Below, one piece after another: positions 14,151 to 21,354 of a DNA stretch of 64,000 bases (the stretch's first letter is position 1; the number at the start of each line of letters is the position of its first letter). Both the position numbers and the translations under genes were made by a program. Below the pieces are notes generated by a model. It saw only the letters and a program-made list of their open reading frames with translations. It made no database searches and had not been told where the DNA came from. The stretch spans positions 62,001 through 126,000 of the forward strand of contig JBPCNX010000092.1 in the NCBI GenBank assembly GCA_051000815.1. The letters run 5' to 3'. Source of the DNA: PSRF01 sp051000815. Lineage in GTDB: Bacteria > Acidobacteriota > Blastocatellia > Pyrinomonadales > Pyrinomonadaceae.

Positions 14151-14756
14151 GCGCACGTGCTCAACCGGAACACCCTTCTTGCAGTCCACGCACTCATCTC
14201 CTTCGTCGTACATCCGAGCATCGAAATCAACCAGTGACTTGATGGGAGCACCTTCAAACTCTTCTTGTGCCGAAGTAAAACGCACGATAGCGCCGCAACC
14301 AATTATATTTGCGCCCAACTCCTTTACGAGTCCGGCAGTTTCTTCAATCGCGCCGCCGCTACGGATGATGTCGTCCACAACGATGCAGGGGTTAACTTCG
14401 CCCTGGTTTACATACTGACGAAACATCCGCTTTCCGTCAGCCTCCTTTTCAGCCCAGTAGATCTGCTCCGCGCTGAGTGCGTCGCGCACACCGAAAGCTA
14501 CCGGGATGCCGCCCGAACTCGGGCTGATCACCGCAATCTTCGGTAACTGACTTGAGATGTCTCGTTCAAGACGAAACTTGCGGCTCAAGGCGACAGCCAA
14601 AACGCGGGCCGTATCGTAATAGCGGAATGCAAGCGGCATCTGAAAATAATGGGGCGAGTGCTTGCCAGTGGGATAAACAAAATGGCCTTCACGAAACGCG
14701 CCAGTGCGCTTCAGTATCTCCATTACGGTGTCAGGCGAAGGAATCAGTGAAACCAT
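14145..14756 (-). CDS. pyrE: Orotate phosphoribosyltransferase
   Basis: 203-residue type I phosphoribosyltransferase that joins orotate and PRPP to orotidine-5'-phosphate in pyrimidine synthesis. Typical opening VMEILKRTGAFREGHFVYPT, a GKHSPHYFQMPLAF block, the flexible loop AEKEADGKRMFRQYV, and the PRPP-binding motif NPCIVVDDIIRSGGAIEETA. The C-terminal VRFTSAQEEFEGAPIKSLVD plus Cys-containing ECVDCKKG tail resembles the longer acidobacterial form. Cytosolic. The last residues overlap the right arm of heptamer array D, so the repeat has invaded, or shaped, the 3' end of the gene. Confidence 0.92.
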   Translation of the reverse strand: MVSLIPSPDTVMEILKRTGAFREGHFVYPTGKHSPHYFQMPLAFRYYDTARVLAVALSRKFRLERDISSQLPKIAVISPSSGGIPVAFGVRDALSAEQIYWAEKEADGKRMFRQYVNQGEVNPCIVVDDIIRSGGAIEETAGLVKELGANIIGCGAIVRFTSAQEEFEGAPIKSLVDFDARMYDEGDECVDCKKGVPVEHVRF

Positions 14757-14872
14757 TTATAACTCCCGGTGATTTGCATGATCAAAAATAAGGGATAAAA
14801 GATGAAGGACTGAAACTGAGCTCATCCTTCCGCCTTCATACTTCGCGCTTGAATTTTGCCGCACAGCATACA

Positions 14873-15347
14873 TCAATCCCCGCTCTTCGCTCCATCATTC
14901 AGCACGTATTTTATGAGGCGTCGCTGGTCCTCAGGCAAACCGTCGGGAAGCTCAGTTAAGGGAAACCATCCGGCGTTTCTGATTTCTATGCTCTGCGGCA
15001 AGGCTGTCCCCTGCGTGCTGCAACGAAAAACTATTTCAATCTGCCTCACCTGGCTGAGAGTGCGGGTCTTGCTAAGTTCTGCAGTGTCGAGCTCGAGTCC
15101 AATCTCCTCACGCAATTCTCGCCGTAAGCCTTCTTCCGGTTGTTCGCCGGCTTCAATAAAGCCTCCAGGGATACCCCAGCCACTGCCGGCGCGAAACCGA
15201 TGTTTCAGCAACAGCACGCGGCCATGGGCATCGACCACTATTCCGGCCGCGGTAACTGTGAAACGCGCATTGGTCAGACGCATGCTCCAACTACGGACGA
15301 ACCTGGGAGCGCGGCGCCAGATCGTCTCCGCGAGATCTCTTAGCATT
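14873..15347 (-). CDS. Nudix hydrolase
   Basis: About 157 residues. MLRDLAETIWRRAPRFVRSW leads to a Nudix domain with GGFIEAGEQPEEGLRRELRE followed by EIGLEL, a complete Nudix box (GX5EX7REUXEEXGU), plus QIEIVFRC and an IEIRNAGWFPLTELPDGLPE C-terminus. It hydrolyses a nucleoside diphosphate linked to an unknown group X; the substrate is not predictable. The reading frame stays open up to 15607, but that extension is translated heptamer repeat and spacer, so I start at ATG 15347. The repeat array at 15352-15407 abuts this start codon. Confidence 0.85.
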
Positions 15348-15351
15348 GACG

Positions 15352-15407
15352 TAAGCTTACCAATTGCCGAGTGCCGATTGCCAATTTCCAATTGCCGATT
15401 GTTGGCT
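15352..15407. repeat. Heptamer array E1 (ATTGCCG family), single arm
   Basis: Degenerate ATTGCCG/ATTGCCA units (ATTGCCGAGTGCCG, ATTGCCAATTTCCA, ATTGCCGATTG) directly upstream of the Nudix start codon on the minus strand. The same unit family is at recR (12904-13022) and at 34940-34974. Confidence 0.75.
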
Positions 15408-15452
15408 TTGCACAAAATCGGAGTCTGAAGACGAATTGAGACGCTTTTCCTC

Positions 15453-15530
15453 TTCGTGCCCATTCGTGTTGATTCGTGGATCGTGTTTCGCCTAACCGAT
15501 AGCTTACGATCCACGAAAACACATGAAGCA
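15453..15530. repeat. Dyad array E2 (TTCGTGTTGATTCGTGGATC family)
   Basis: Left arm 15453-15484 (cattcgtgttgattcgtgga, tcgt) and right arm 15505-15530 (acgatccacgaaaacacatg) are inverse complements around a 20-bp spacer. Closely related sequence is found at 37429-37503 upstream of truB. Confidence 0.75.
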
Positions 15531-15622
15531 ACGCCAACGGGTAGTCGACAATTTTCTCGCGACTCGCTAAGATTCAAATCGAGCATCAGTCCGAAACTTC
15601 TGCCCAATTCTTAGCCAGCAAC

Positions 15623-16546
15623 ATGTCAGCAACTGTCAGCGATCCAAATTCAGACGCGGCGCCGGCAACAACTGCACAGGTTCCCAAGCGCATCACCAAT
15701 GCGCAAACAGTCTGTAACGAAAAAAACGCGAAGGGCAAACTCTGCAATGGCCATCTGAAGCAGTTGCGCACTGCCGGGGAGGCCTCGGAGATCCATCTGC
15801 GCGGTGATGATGTCTTATCAAAGTGTCAGACTTGCGGAACGCTCTACATGGGTCCGCCGCTGGGCCACGTTCGCGATCCCAACAAGCAGAGCCGATTTGT
15901 TGAAGCCGAGTTAACGGCGCTGCTACAAGCAGCGGGCGGCACCTTACCAATAGTCAAAAAGGACGACCGAGGCGTTTATGTGCTGGTCGAAGCCGCGCCT
16001 GGACATACTCCGGCGGCTAGATCAGCAGAAAAGCCGAGCGCCCCCGCGGCACAGGCAAAACCGCAAGCGGCGCCGCCAAAAGCGGTGCAACCAGCGAAGT
16101 CCGCAGGACCGAAGACCGCAACGGAGCCCAACCGGCAGTTGTTCAAGCGCTCAACTTACGCGGGCGTGAAGGACACGGGTCCGATTCCGGGCGAGAGCTT
16201 TGAAGACAAGGTTGCGCGCTTGAAGGCGGTGTCGGCTGGCGCAAAGCAACGCGCGGAAGAAGGCGGCGGGGATCAAGCGCCCAGCGCGGAAGCAATCGCA
16301 GCGGCACCCGAACCAAGTGTTGTAGAAACATCCGAGACTGCTCCCAGTGTTCCGGAGGTCCAAGTCGCAGCGCCGCCGCCAGCTGCTCACAAGCCAACTG
16401 GCGAGGCCGATCGGACCTTGATGAAACGTTCAACCTATTGCGGAGTGGCGGACACAGGCCCTGTGGCGGGGGAAAGTTTTGACCAGAAGGTCGAGCGCTT
16501 GCGCAAAGTATCAGCCGCGGCGAAGCAAAGGGCGGACGGTGGGTAA
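15623..16546 (+). CDS. Hypothetical zinc-motif protein with duplicated C-terminal repeat
   Basis: 307 residues, family not recognised. The N-terminal half contains four cysteines in a zinc-binding-like arrangement (VCNEKNAKGKLC, then KCQTCGTLY), followed by GHVRDPNKQSRFVEAELTAL. The middle is Ala/Pro-rich and probably disordered. The C-terminal half has two copies, about 100 residues apart, of LFKRSTYAGVKDTGPIPGES and FEDKVARLKAVSAGAKQRAE, the second reading LMKRSTYCGVADTGPVAGES and FDQKVERLRKVSAAAKQRAD. Each ends in a charged helix, so the repeat may bind a partner twice. No signal peptide, so likely cytosolic. It is divergent from the Nudix gene and convergent with the GHMP kinase. Confidence 0.8.
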   Translation: MSATVSDPNSDAAPATTAQVPKRITNAQTVCNEKNAKGKLCNGHLKQLRTAGEASEIHLRGDDVLSKCQTCGTLYMGPPLGHVRDPNKQSRFVEAELTALLQAAGGTLPIVKKDDRGVYVLVEAAPGHTPAARSAEKPSAPAAQAKPQAAPPKAVQPAKSAGPKTATEPNRQLFKRSTYAGVKDTGPIPGESFEDKVARLKAVSAGAKQRAEEGGGDQAPSAEAIAAAPEPSVVETSETAPSVPEVQVAAPPPAAHKPTGEADRTLMKRSTYCGVADTGPVAGESFDQKVERLRKVSAAAKQRADGG

Positions 16547-16565
16547 CGGCCACCCTGAATAACTC

Positions 16566-17573
16566 TCATCCCTCCCGAACCACCAAACCCTCACGAGCGA
16601 CTTTCCAATTGAGAACTTCGGCGCCTTGCTCCGCGGCGAGAGCGCGCTCGACCTCTTCTTTTCGCCCCTCAGTACACAGAAACGCGATACATCCGCCACC
16701 GCCCGCTCCGCATACCTTTGCTGCTTCCGCGCCATGTGCCAGCGCCTTTGCCACCAGGGATTCCATCTGCGGCGTTGTCACGCCCGGCGATAGGCTTTTT
16801 CGATTCGGATACGCAGCACTCATGATTGATCCGACCCTTTTCCAATCGTCAGCCAGCAAGGCCTCCCGCATATTCAGGGCGGAATCTCTAATGCCCTCGA
16901 ACAGTTGAAAGAGTTGCTGATCGCCATCGATGTGCCGCTTCAGGATGTCCCAGTTGTTAGTACCGGAAAGACGCGGCTCTCCTGTGTAACAAATCACGAT
17001 GCGATTCTCGAGCGTCGCTTCCTGGATTTCGAGGGCTTCGCGCTCGATGCCGTCGACGCGAAAGTGAATACATGAAGTTGAACCATAGAAGGCTGGATAG
17101 TAGTCCTGAAATCCTGCCGGCACGCGAATCACCGTGGTTTCAATGTTGGCAACAAGCGTTATGAACCGTCGCTCATCGTAGCGATTTCCCTGCAAGCGAT
17201 TGAGCGCGCCAATGCAGGCGATGGCAAGCGCCGATGATCCTCCGAGCCCAGCGCCCGCTGGCGCTTCGCTTGTTGTAGTGAGGCGAAATCCGGTGGTCGG
17301 TTTGTAGAAGTGGACTAACTTTGAGATGAGTTCCAGCCGTTTCTCTTTGGCCAACTCTTCTATTGCGGAAACGCTGGTCTCAAAGCCGACCTGGCGATCG
17401 CTTGATTCCAGGATGATCCGATCGTCGTCTCGCGTTTCGATGCGGCAATGCGCCCGGAGCGAGATTGCAAAGTTAACTGTGGCGGCCCCCGGGTGAAAAA
17501 GATAGAGCGGCCAGATGTCGATTGTGCCCCCGGCCAGGTCAACTCGAGTGGGGGCAGAAGATTCGATTATCAT
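16566..17573 (-). CDS. GHMP-family sugar kinase (HddA-like)
   Basis: 335 residues. Substrate motif SSAPTRVDLAGGTIDIWPLY, the ATP-binding GHMP loop EAPAGAGLGGSSALAIACIG, and the C-terminal VCGAGGGGCIAFLCTEGRKE motif identify the GHMP superfamily. Similarity is to the D-glycero-D-manno-heptose-7-phosphate kinase/L-fucokinase branch rather than to galactokinase or IspE, which suggests a role in activated heptose or related sugar synthesis for the envelope. Substrate unproven. The start codon is preceded by an A-tract and by the edge of heptamer array F rather than a Shine-Dalgarno. It is convergent with the duplicated-repeat hypothetical. Confidence 0.85.
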   Translation of the reverse strand: MIIESSAPTRVDLAGGTIDIWPLYLFHPGAATVNFAISLRAHCRIETRDDDRIILESSDRQVGFETSVSAIEELAKEKRLELISKLVHFYKPTTGFRLTTTSEAPAGAGLGGSSALAIACIGALNRLQGNRYDERRFITLVANIETTVIRVPAGFQDYYPAFYGSTSCIHFRVDGIEREALEIQEATLENRIVICYTGEPRLSGTNNWDILKRHIDGDQQLFQLFEGIRDSALNMREALLADDWKRVGSIMSAAYPNRKSLSPGVTTPQMESLVAKALAHGAEAAKVCGAGGGGCIAFLCTEGRKEEVERALAAEQGAEVLNWKVAREGLVVREG

Positions 17574-17585
17574 TTTTCAAAAAAG

Positions 17586-17785
17586 ATGGTCTTGATACTT
17601 TGGTCCTGGGTCTTGGAACCTTGGTGTTTGTTCTCCGTTCTTTGTTCTTTGAACTTGGTACTTTGATCCTCGTTTTGATTTGAAGTCATCTGCACCTATA
17701 TCGGTCAGCTGAACAAGGCAATCAAAGTACAAAGCTCAAAGCACCAAGTTCAAAGCGCAAGAGTTCCAAGATCCCGAACCAAGAT
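17586..17785. repeat. Heptamer dyad array F (CTTTGGT/CAAAG family)
   Basis: Left arm 17586-17675: CTTTGGT, CCTGGGT, CTTGGAA, CCTTGGT, GTTTGTT, CTCCGTT, CTTTGTT, CTTTGAA, CTTGGTA, CTTTGAT. Right arm 17712-17785: ATCAAAG, TACAAAG, CTCAAAG, CACCAAG, TTCAAAG and later TTCCAAG. A clear 7-bp period is visible for about ten units with an unrelated 35-bp spacer. This is the clearest demonstration of the period in the window. It fills the whole gap between the GHMP kinase start and the DedA stop. Confidence 0.9.
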
Positions 17786-17794
17786 GCATTTTAG

Positions 17795-18532
17795 TTATTC
17801 ACTATCGGTCTCCCTGCGTTTCGATTCTACCCGTTTCTTTTGCTCTTCACGGCGCGCTTGCGAAAACGGGATGTGCTCTTGAAACTCCTGTTTTAAATCG
17901 TGAAGCTTTTCCTGCGCCACGTGCTCCAGTTCCTGTAACAGCTCCGGGTTCGCGCGTTCAACTCTTTGCGAAAGCCAGAAGCGCTCCACTAAGTAGAAGG
18001 CGACGATACCTACCACTACAATAACCAACAGCACTTTCCCGAGCCGCTGAAAATCTCCGATTAATCCAATCACCGCACCGCTAAAGAAGTAACCAGCTCC
18101 GCTCAGGACAAACACCCAGAGAAAGCAGCTAGCTACTGAAAGCAGGAGAAAGCGCAGAAAAGGCATGCGGCTGACGCCGTAAAAAATGCACGTTGCCCAG
18201 CGCAAACCGTAAATGTATTTTGATAGAAAGATCGAAAGGGGACCGAATCTGGTTGTCAAACGCTCCATGCGGGGACTGGCGCTGCGATAGAACCGCAGAT
18301 CGCTGACACCTTTTCGAAAACCTCGACCGGTAGCGTAAGCAATGTTATCGCTCGCGACCCCGCCCAGCGTTCCCCACAGCAACACTCTGGCAAAGCTGTA
18401 TTCGCCGAAGAAGTGACTATGGGCCAGCACACCGGCAAGCAGGAGGGTAATGTCTCCTTCAATCATTACCAGGAGCATGACGCCGTAGAGACCGTATTGA
18501 CTGATGAGGTCGTAGAGAAAGCTGAGTTTCAT
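17795..18532 (-). CDS. DedA-family membrane protein
   Basis: 245 residues of the DedA/VTT family, envelope proteins involved in proton-dependent homeostasis and, as shown for some members, lipid carrier recycling or drug tolerance. The pattern is MKLSFLYDLISQYGLYGVML, an early Glu (EGD), GTLGGVASDNIAYATGRGFR, MERLTTRFGPLSIFLSKYIYG, LRWATCIFYGVSRMPFLRFL, and terminal hydrophobic segments (VLLVIVVVGIVAFYLVERFW), with a charged cytosolic tail. The Arg and Tyr/Gly in YIYGLRW and the G-F-R loop are the family signature. About five membrane segments are seen. Confidence 0.88.
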   Translation of the reverse strand: MKLSFLYDLISQYGLYGVMLLVMIEGDITLLLAGVLAHSHFFGEYSFARVLLWGTLGGVASDNIAYATGRGFRKGVSDLRFYRSASPRMERLTTRFGPLSIFLSKYIYGLRWATCIFYGVSRMPFLRFLLLSVASCFLWVFVLSGAGYFFSGAVIGLIGDFQRLGKVLLVIVVVGIVAFYLVERFWLSQRVERANPELLQELEHVAQEKLHDLKQEFQEHIPFSQARREEQKKRVESKRRETDSE

Positions 18533-18546
18533 GAAAGCGTCACTAG

Positions 18547-18606
18547 ACAGTTATCAGTGGTCAGCTGCCAGCTTGTTAACTCCTGCTGACCACCGCCACT
18601 GATCAG
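18547..18606. repeat. Heptamer dyad array G (CAGTGGT family)
   Basis: CAGTTAT, CAGTGGT, CAGCTGC, CAG (18548-18570) and the inverted arm TGCTGACCACCGCCACTGAT (18584-18606). It overlaps the final codons of the uspA-like gene (stop at 18603) and ends 15 bp from the DedA start. A short array with a 13-bp spacer. Confidence 0.8.
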
Positions 18607-19070
18607 TTTGCTGCTTCTTCCTCTTGCGGGGGCTTTACCACCAGGACCGGGCACGAAGCATGGCGGACCACAGCTTCAGCAGTTGAGCCGAAAAGGATTC
18701 GTCCCAGGCCGGTCCGCCCATGTGACGCGATCAATATGAGATCGACGTTTCTTTCCTTCGCCACCCGAACGATCTCTGCCGCGGCATCGCCGTGCACGAT
18801 CAGCTCCTCAACTTCGAGTCCGGCACATTCCTCACACTCAGCAATCTTTGGCAGTTCGCGTTCAGCTGAATCTTCGAGCTGTTCAGTGATATCGGCGAGA
18901 GGCAGAGGCTCCGTCATCCCCGTGTATCCCACCGTCGGCACGATCTGTTCGATGACGTGTACACAAATAATAACGGCGCGAAAGGTCCGCGCCAGCGATG
19001 CGGCATAAGATAGCGCGTAGTTGCCGCATTCGCTGAAATCCGTCGGAAACAGAATCGAACGAATTTGCAT
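18603..19070 (-). CDS. Universal stress protein (UspA family)
   Basis: 155-residue UspA domain. SILFPTDFSECGNYALSYAA opens the fold, IICVHVIEQIV is the central strand, and DLILIASHGRTGLGRILFGS carries the ATP-binding G-x2-G-x9-G-S/T motif, so it is an ATP-binding type rather than UspA proper. The C-terminus has CPVLVVKP followed by an acidic PQEEEAAN tail. UspA proteins are cytosolic and promote survival under stress; no partner is defined here. It is cotranscribable with dedA downstream, across heptamer array G. Confidence 0.88.
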   Translation of the reverse strand: MQIRSILFPTDFSECGNYALSYAASLARTFRAVIICVHVIEQIVPTVGYTGMTEPLPLADITEQLEDSAERELPKIAECEECAGLEVEELIVHGDAAAEIVRVAKERNVDLILIASHGRTGLGRILFGSTAEAVVRHASCPVLVVKPPQEEEAAN

Positions 19071-19280
19071 TGGAATAGCGAACTTTGAGCCTGAGGTTTA
19101 TTACCTGGAATCAGTGCGAAAAGTATTAAGTTCAACTCTCTTACAAGCAAACTCAGAAACGAAAACATTCTGTAAGCGGTGCCCATTCTACACGCAGAGA
19201 CACTTGTTTGACAGCCCTGAAACCCTCGATTATCCTTCGTTCAGCTTAACTACTACCTGTTAGCCAATAGACCTGACCCC

Positions 19281-20231
19281 ATGAGCAATCCGAACGGATC
19301 AGCAGCAGCTTTTGTAGGCATCGACCTTGCCGGTCCCGCCATGCGAACCGCACTGGTGAGTAATGATGGCCAGGTGATCGAGCGGCGCGAGACCACGATG
19401 GAAACTGACAAGTTAGTCTCCCAGGTCGCCGCGGTTGTAACGGAGTTGCGCAGTGTCAACCCGAACATTGCCGCTGTCGGCATCGCCATCCCGGGATTAG
19501 TCAATCGGCAAACTGATCGGGTCATCGCCTCGCGCGACCTGCCCTCTACAGTCCGGGAAGATCTGCATTCCGAATTCATGGAAGCGACGGGATTAAGGGT
19601 GGAAATTGAAAACGATGCAAACGCCGCTGCGTATGGTGAATTTGTTGCCGGGGCCGGTCGCGGCAGCCGCGACATGTTTTACGTCACGATAGGCGAAGGT
19701 ATTGGCGGAGCAATCATCCTTGATGGAAAGCTCTGGACCGGAGCCTCCGGGTTCGCGGGTGAGGTGGGACACATCACCATCGATACGGAAGGCATTCAGT
19801 GTGAGTGTGGCAACATGGGCTGTCTGGAGACGGTAGCCTCAGGACCCAACATTGTTCGCCGCGCCAACGAGCGACTTCATCGCGACGGCACTTCATCTCT
19901 TTCCAAGCTCGCGATTAATAAAAACTTCACAGCTGCCGATCTTGCCCACGAAGCTAACAATGGTGACGATTTTTCTCTCATGATGATCGAACGCACCGGC
20001 AAATATATCGGCACCGGAGTAGCGAGCGTTCTAAACCTGCTGAACCTTGAGCGAATTGTGCTCGGCGGCGGAGTTATGGACGCCGGCGACCTGATCCTCA
20101 ACCCCATCATTCAGGAAGCAAAGCGCCGCGCCTTCCAACCATGTTTCGAAGCCACCCAGATCGTGGCCGCTTCACTCGGGGCCGACGCAGTTTCCATTGG
20201 CGCGGCGATGTTGGCGCGCGATGCGGCCTGA
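19281..20231 (+). CDS. ROK-family sugar kinase
   Basis: 316-residue ROK protein. N-terminal phosphate-binding strand AFVGIDLAGPAMRTALVSND, VGIAIPGLVNRQTDRV, ENDANAAAYGEFVAGAGRGS (ROK signature with the catalytic Asp region DANAAAYGE), GEGIGGAIILDGKLW, GFAGEVGHITIDTEG and the zinc-binding CECGNMGCLE motif. Lacks an N-terminal winged helix, so it is a kinase such as glucokinase or N-acetylhexosamine kinase, not a repressor. Which hexose is not readable from the sequence. Followed by heptamer array H and the respiratory operon. Confidence 0.93.
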   Translation: MSNPNGSAAAFVGIDLAGPAMRTALVSNDGQVIERRETTMETDKLVSQVAAVVTELRSVNPNIAAVGIAIPGLVNRQTDRVIASRDLPSTVREDLHSEFMEATGLRVEIENDANAAAYGEFVAGAGRGSRDMFYVTIGEGIGGAIILDGKLWTGASGFAGEVGHITIDTEGIQCECGNMGCLETVASGPNIVRRANERLHRDGTSSLSKLAINKNFTAADLAHEANNGDDFSLMMIERTGKYIGTGVASVLNLLNLERIVLGGGVMDAGDLILNPIIQEAKRRAFQPCFEATQIVAASLGADAVSIGAAMLARDAA

Positions 20232-20392
20232 TTGGCCTTTGGCCTTTGGTCTTGGGTCTTGGATCGCGACCCACCTCAAAACTCGTCTTCAAAATAAGAG
20301 ACCATCTTCCGGTGCTAAGCTCTAAGTTCTAACCTCAAAATAGCACCCACCCATTCAACCAATCCTGAACAAAGACCAAAAACCAACGACCG
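20232..20392. repeat. Heptamer array H (TTGGCCT/TTGGTCT family)
   Basis: TTGGCCT, TTGGCCT, TTGGTCT, TGGGTCT, TGGATCG (20232-20266). A weaker complementary arm (AACAAAG, ACCAAAA, ACCAACG, ACCGGG, 20369-20392) follows, with CTAAGCT, CTAAGTT, CTAACCT units between. It begins directly after the ROK stop. The 20232-20639 gap is otherwise gene-free apart from promoter elements. Confidence 0.6.
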
Positions 20393-20450
20393 GGTTAACA
20401 CACAACTGTGAAAGATTGGTAGTAAGCAACTCTTCCACTTGCAAGTAAAT

Positions 20451-20478
20451 TTGAAAAATTTCGGGCATCTGGTAAAGT
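20451..20478 (+). promoter_or_regulatory. Candidate promoter of the act-cox operon
   Basis: TTGAAA (20451-20456) and TAAAGT (20473-20478) with a 16-bp spacer, followed by a 160-nt leader before actA. Weak similarity to consensus; proposed because no other pair is better placed in this 400-bp gap. Confidence 0.35.
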
Positions 20479-20639
20479 GCATTTACTTTGCAGAAAACAA
20501 TTTGTCCTGGTGCGCTCCGTGGATCGAACTGCATTCTCGACCCTCAGTTCCGGCGGTTTCTCGGCTGACACGGAGTGGCGTGCAGCTTTGCTCTTTGGGT
20601 CTTCCCGTTGCGCGCGGATCGTAGTAATCGCCTGAAGCG

Positions 20640-21308
20640 ATGCCCCAGATCTTCAAGCACAGTACCAACGCTCTCGCCAAGCTCAGCATTTTCGGCGCCA
20701 TTTTCATCCTGGTCGCGGCGCTTTGGGTGGGCGCCGAGATCAATCGATCGTCGTGGAACACCGGGCAGTGGGTTGAGCGTCAGCAACCAATTCAATTCAG
20801 TCACAAACATCATGTAGGCGATGACGGCATTGACTGCCGCTATTGCCATACCTCCGTGGAGACATCGGCGACGGCGGGCATGCCTTCATCGGAGACTTGC
20901 ATGAACTGTCACAAACAGATCTGGGCCGACAGTCCGTATCTCGAGCCAGTTCGAGCCAGTTTGCGCACGGGCAAACCGATCGAATGGATTAGGGTTCACG
21001 ATCTTCCTGACTATTCCTACTTCAACCATAGCATTCACGTGAATAAGGGAGTTGGTTGCTCCACTTGTCATGGGCGCGTCGATCAGATGCCTATAGCTTA
21101 CCAGGCTTCAACGCTGCAGATGGAGTGGTGTCTGGGATGTCATCGCAACCCGGAGAAGTTTGTGCGACCTAAGGAGAGAATTTTCGATATGCAGTGGCGG
21201 CCCGAGAACCGCACCAACGATGAAATTGCCGCCGGCAAAGATTTACTCGGCGAGTTTCACATTCAAAAGCCGGACGTCTTAACTAGTTGTTCGACATGTC
21301 ATCGATAA
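20640..21308 (+). CDS. actA: Alternative complex III subunit A, pentaheme cytochrome c
   Basis: 222-residue pentaheme c-type cytochrome. One N-terminal transmembrane helix (LSIFGAIFILVAALWVGAEI) anchors it. Five CxxCH sites at residues 66-70 (CRYCH), 87-91 (CMNCH), 140-144 (CSTCH), 164-168 (CLGCH) and 217-221 (CSTCH). Alternative complex III (Act) oxidises menaquinol or ubiquinol and replaces cytochrome bc1. ActA hands electrons toward cytochrome c acceptors on the periplasmic side. First gene of the operon. Translation start at ATG 20640 has only CCTGAAGCG upstream, a weak ribosome binding site. Confidence 0.95.
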   Translation: MPQIFKHSTNALAKLSIFGAIFILVAALWVGAEINRSSWNTGQWVERQQPIQFSHKHHVGDDGIDCRYCHTSVETSATAGMPSSETCMNCHKQIWADSPYLEPVRASLRTGKPIEWIRVHDLPDYSYFNHSIHVNKGVGCSTCHGRVDQMPIAYQASTLQMEWCLGCHRNPEKFVRPKERIFDMQWRPENRTNDEIAAGKDLLGEFHIQKPDVLTSCSTCHR

Positions 21309-21354
21309 ATGCGGAATGGACTTTTCAGGCTTGAGCCCTCGAACCGATTAAACA

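Noticed and set aside
13859..14302. A 147-codon minus-strand ORF as a complete gene.
   Set aside because: It begins inside pyrE in another frame and only its last third matches the S23 family before the frameshift; the real gene starts at 14053.
15348..15607. N-terminal extension of the Nudix gene (86 codons).
   Set aside because: The extension translates repeat arrays (ANNRQLEIGNRHSAIG) and lacks a ribosome binding site; ATG 15347 fits the family length.
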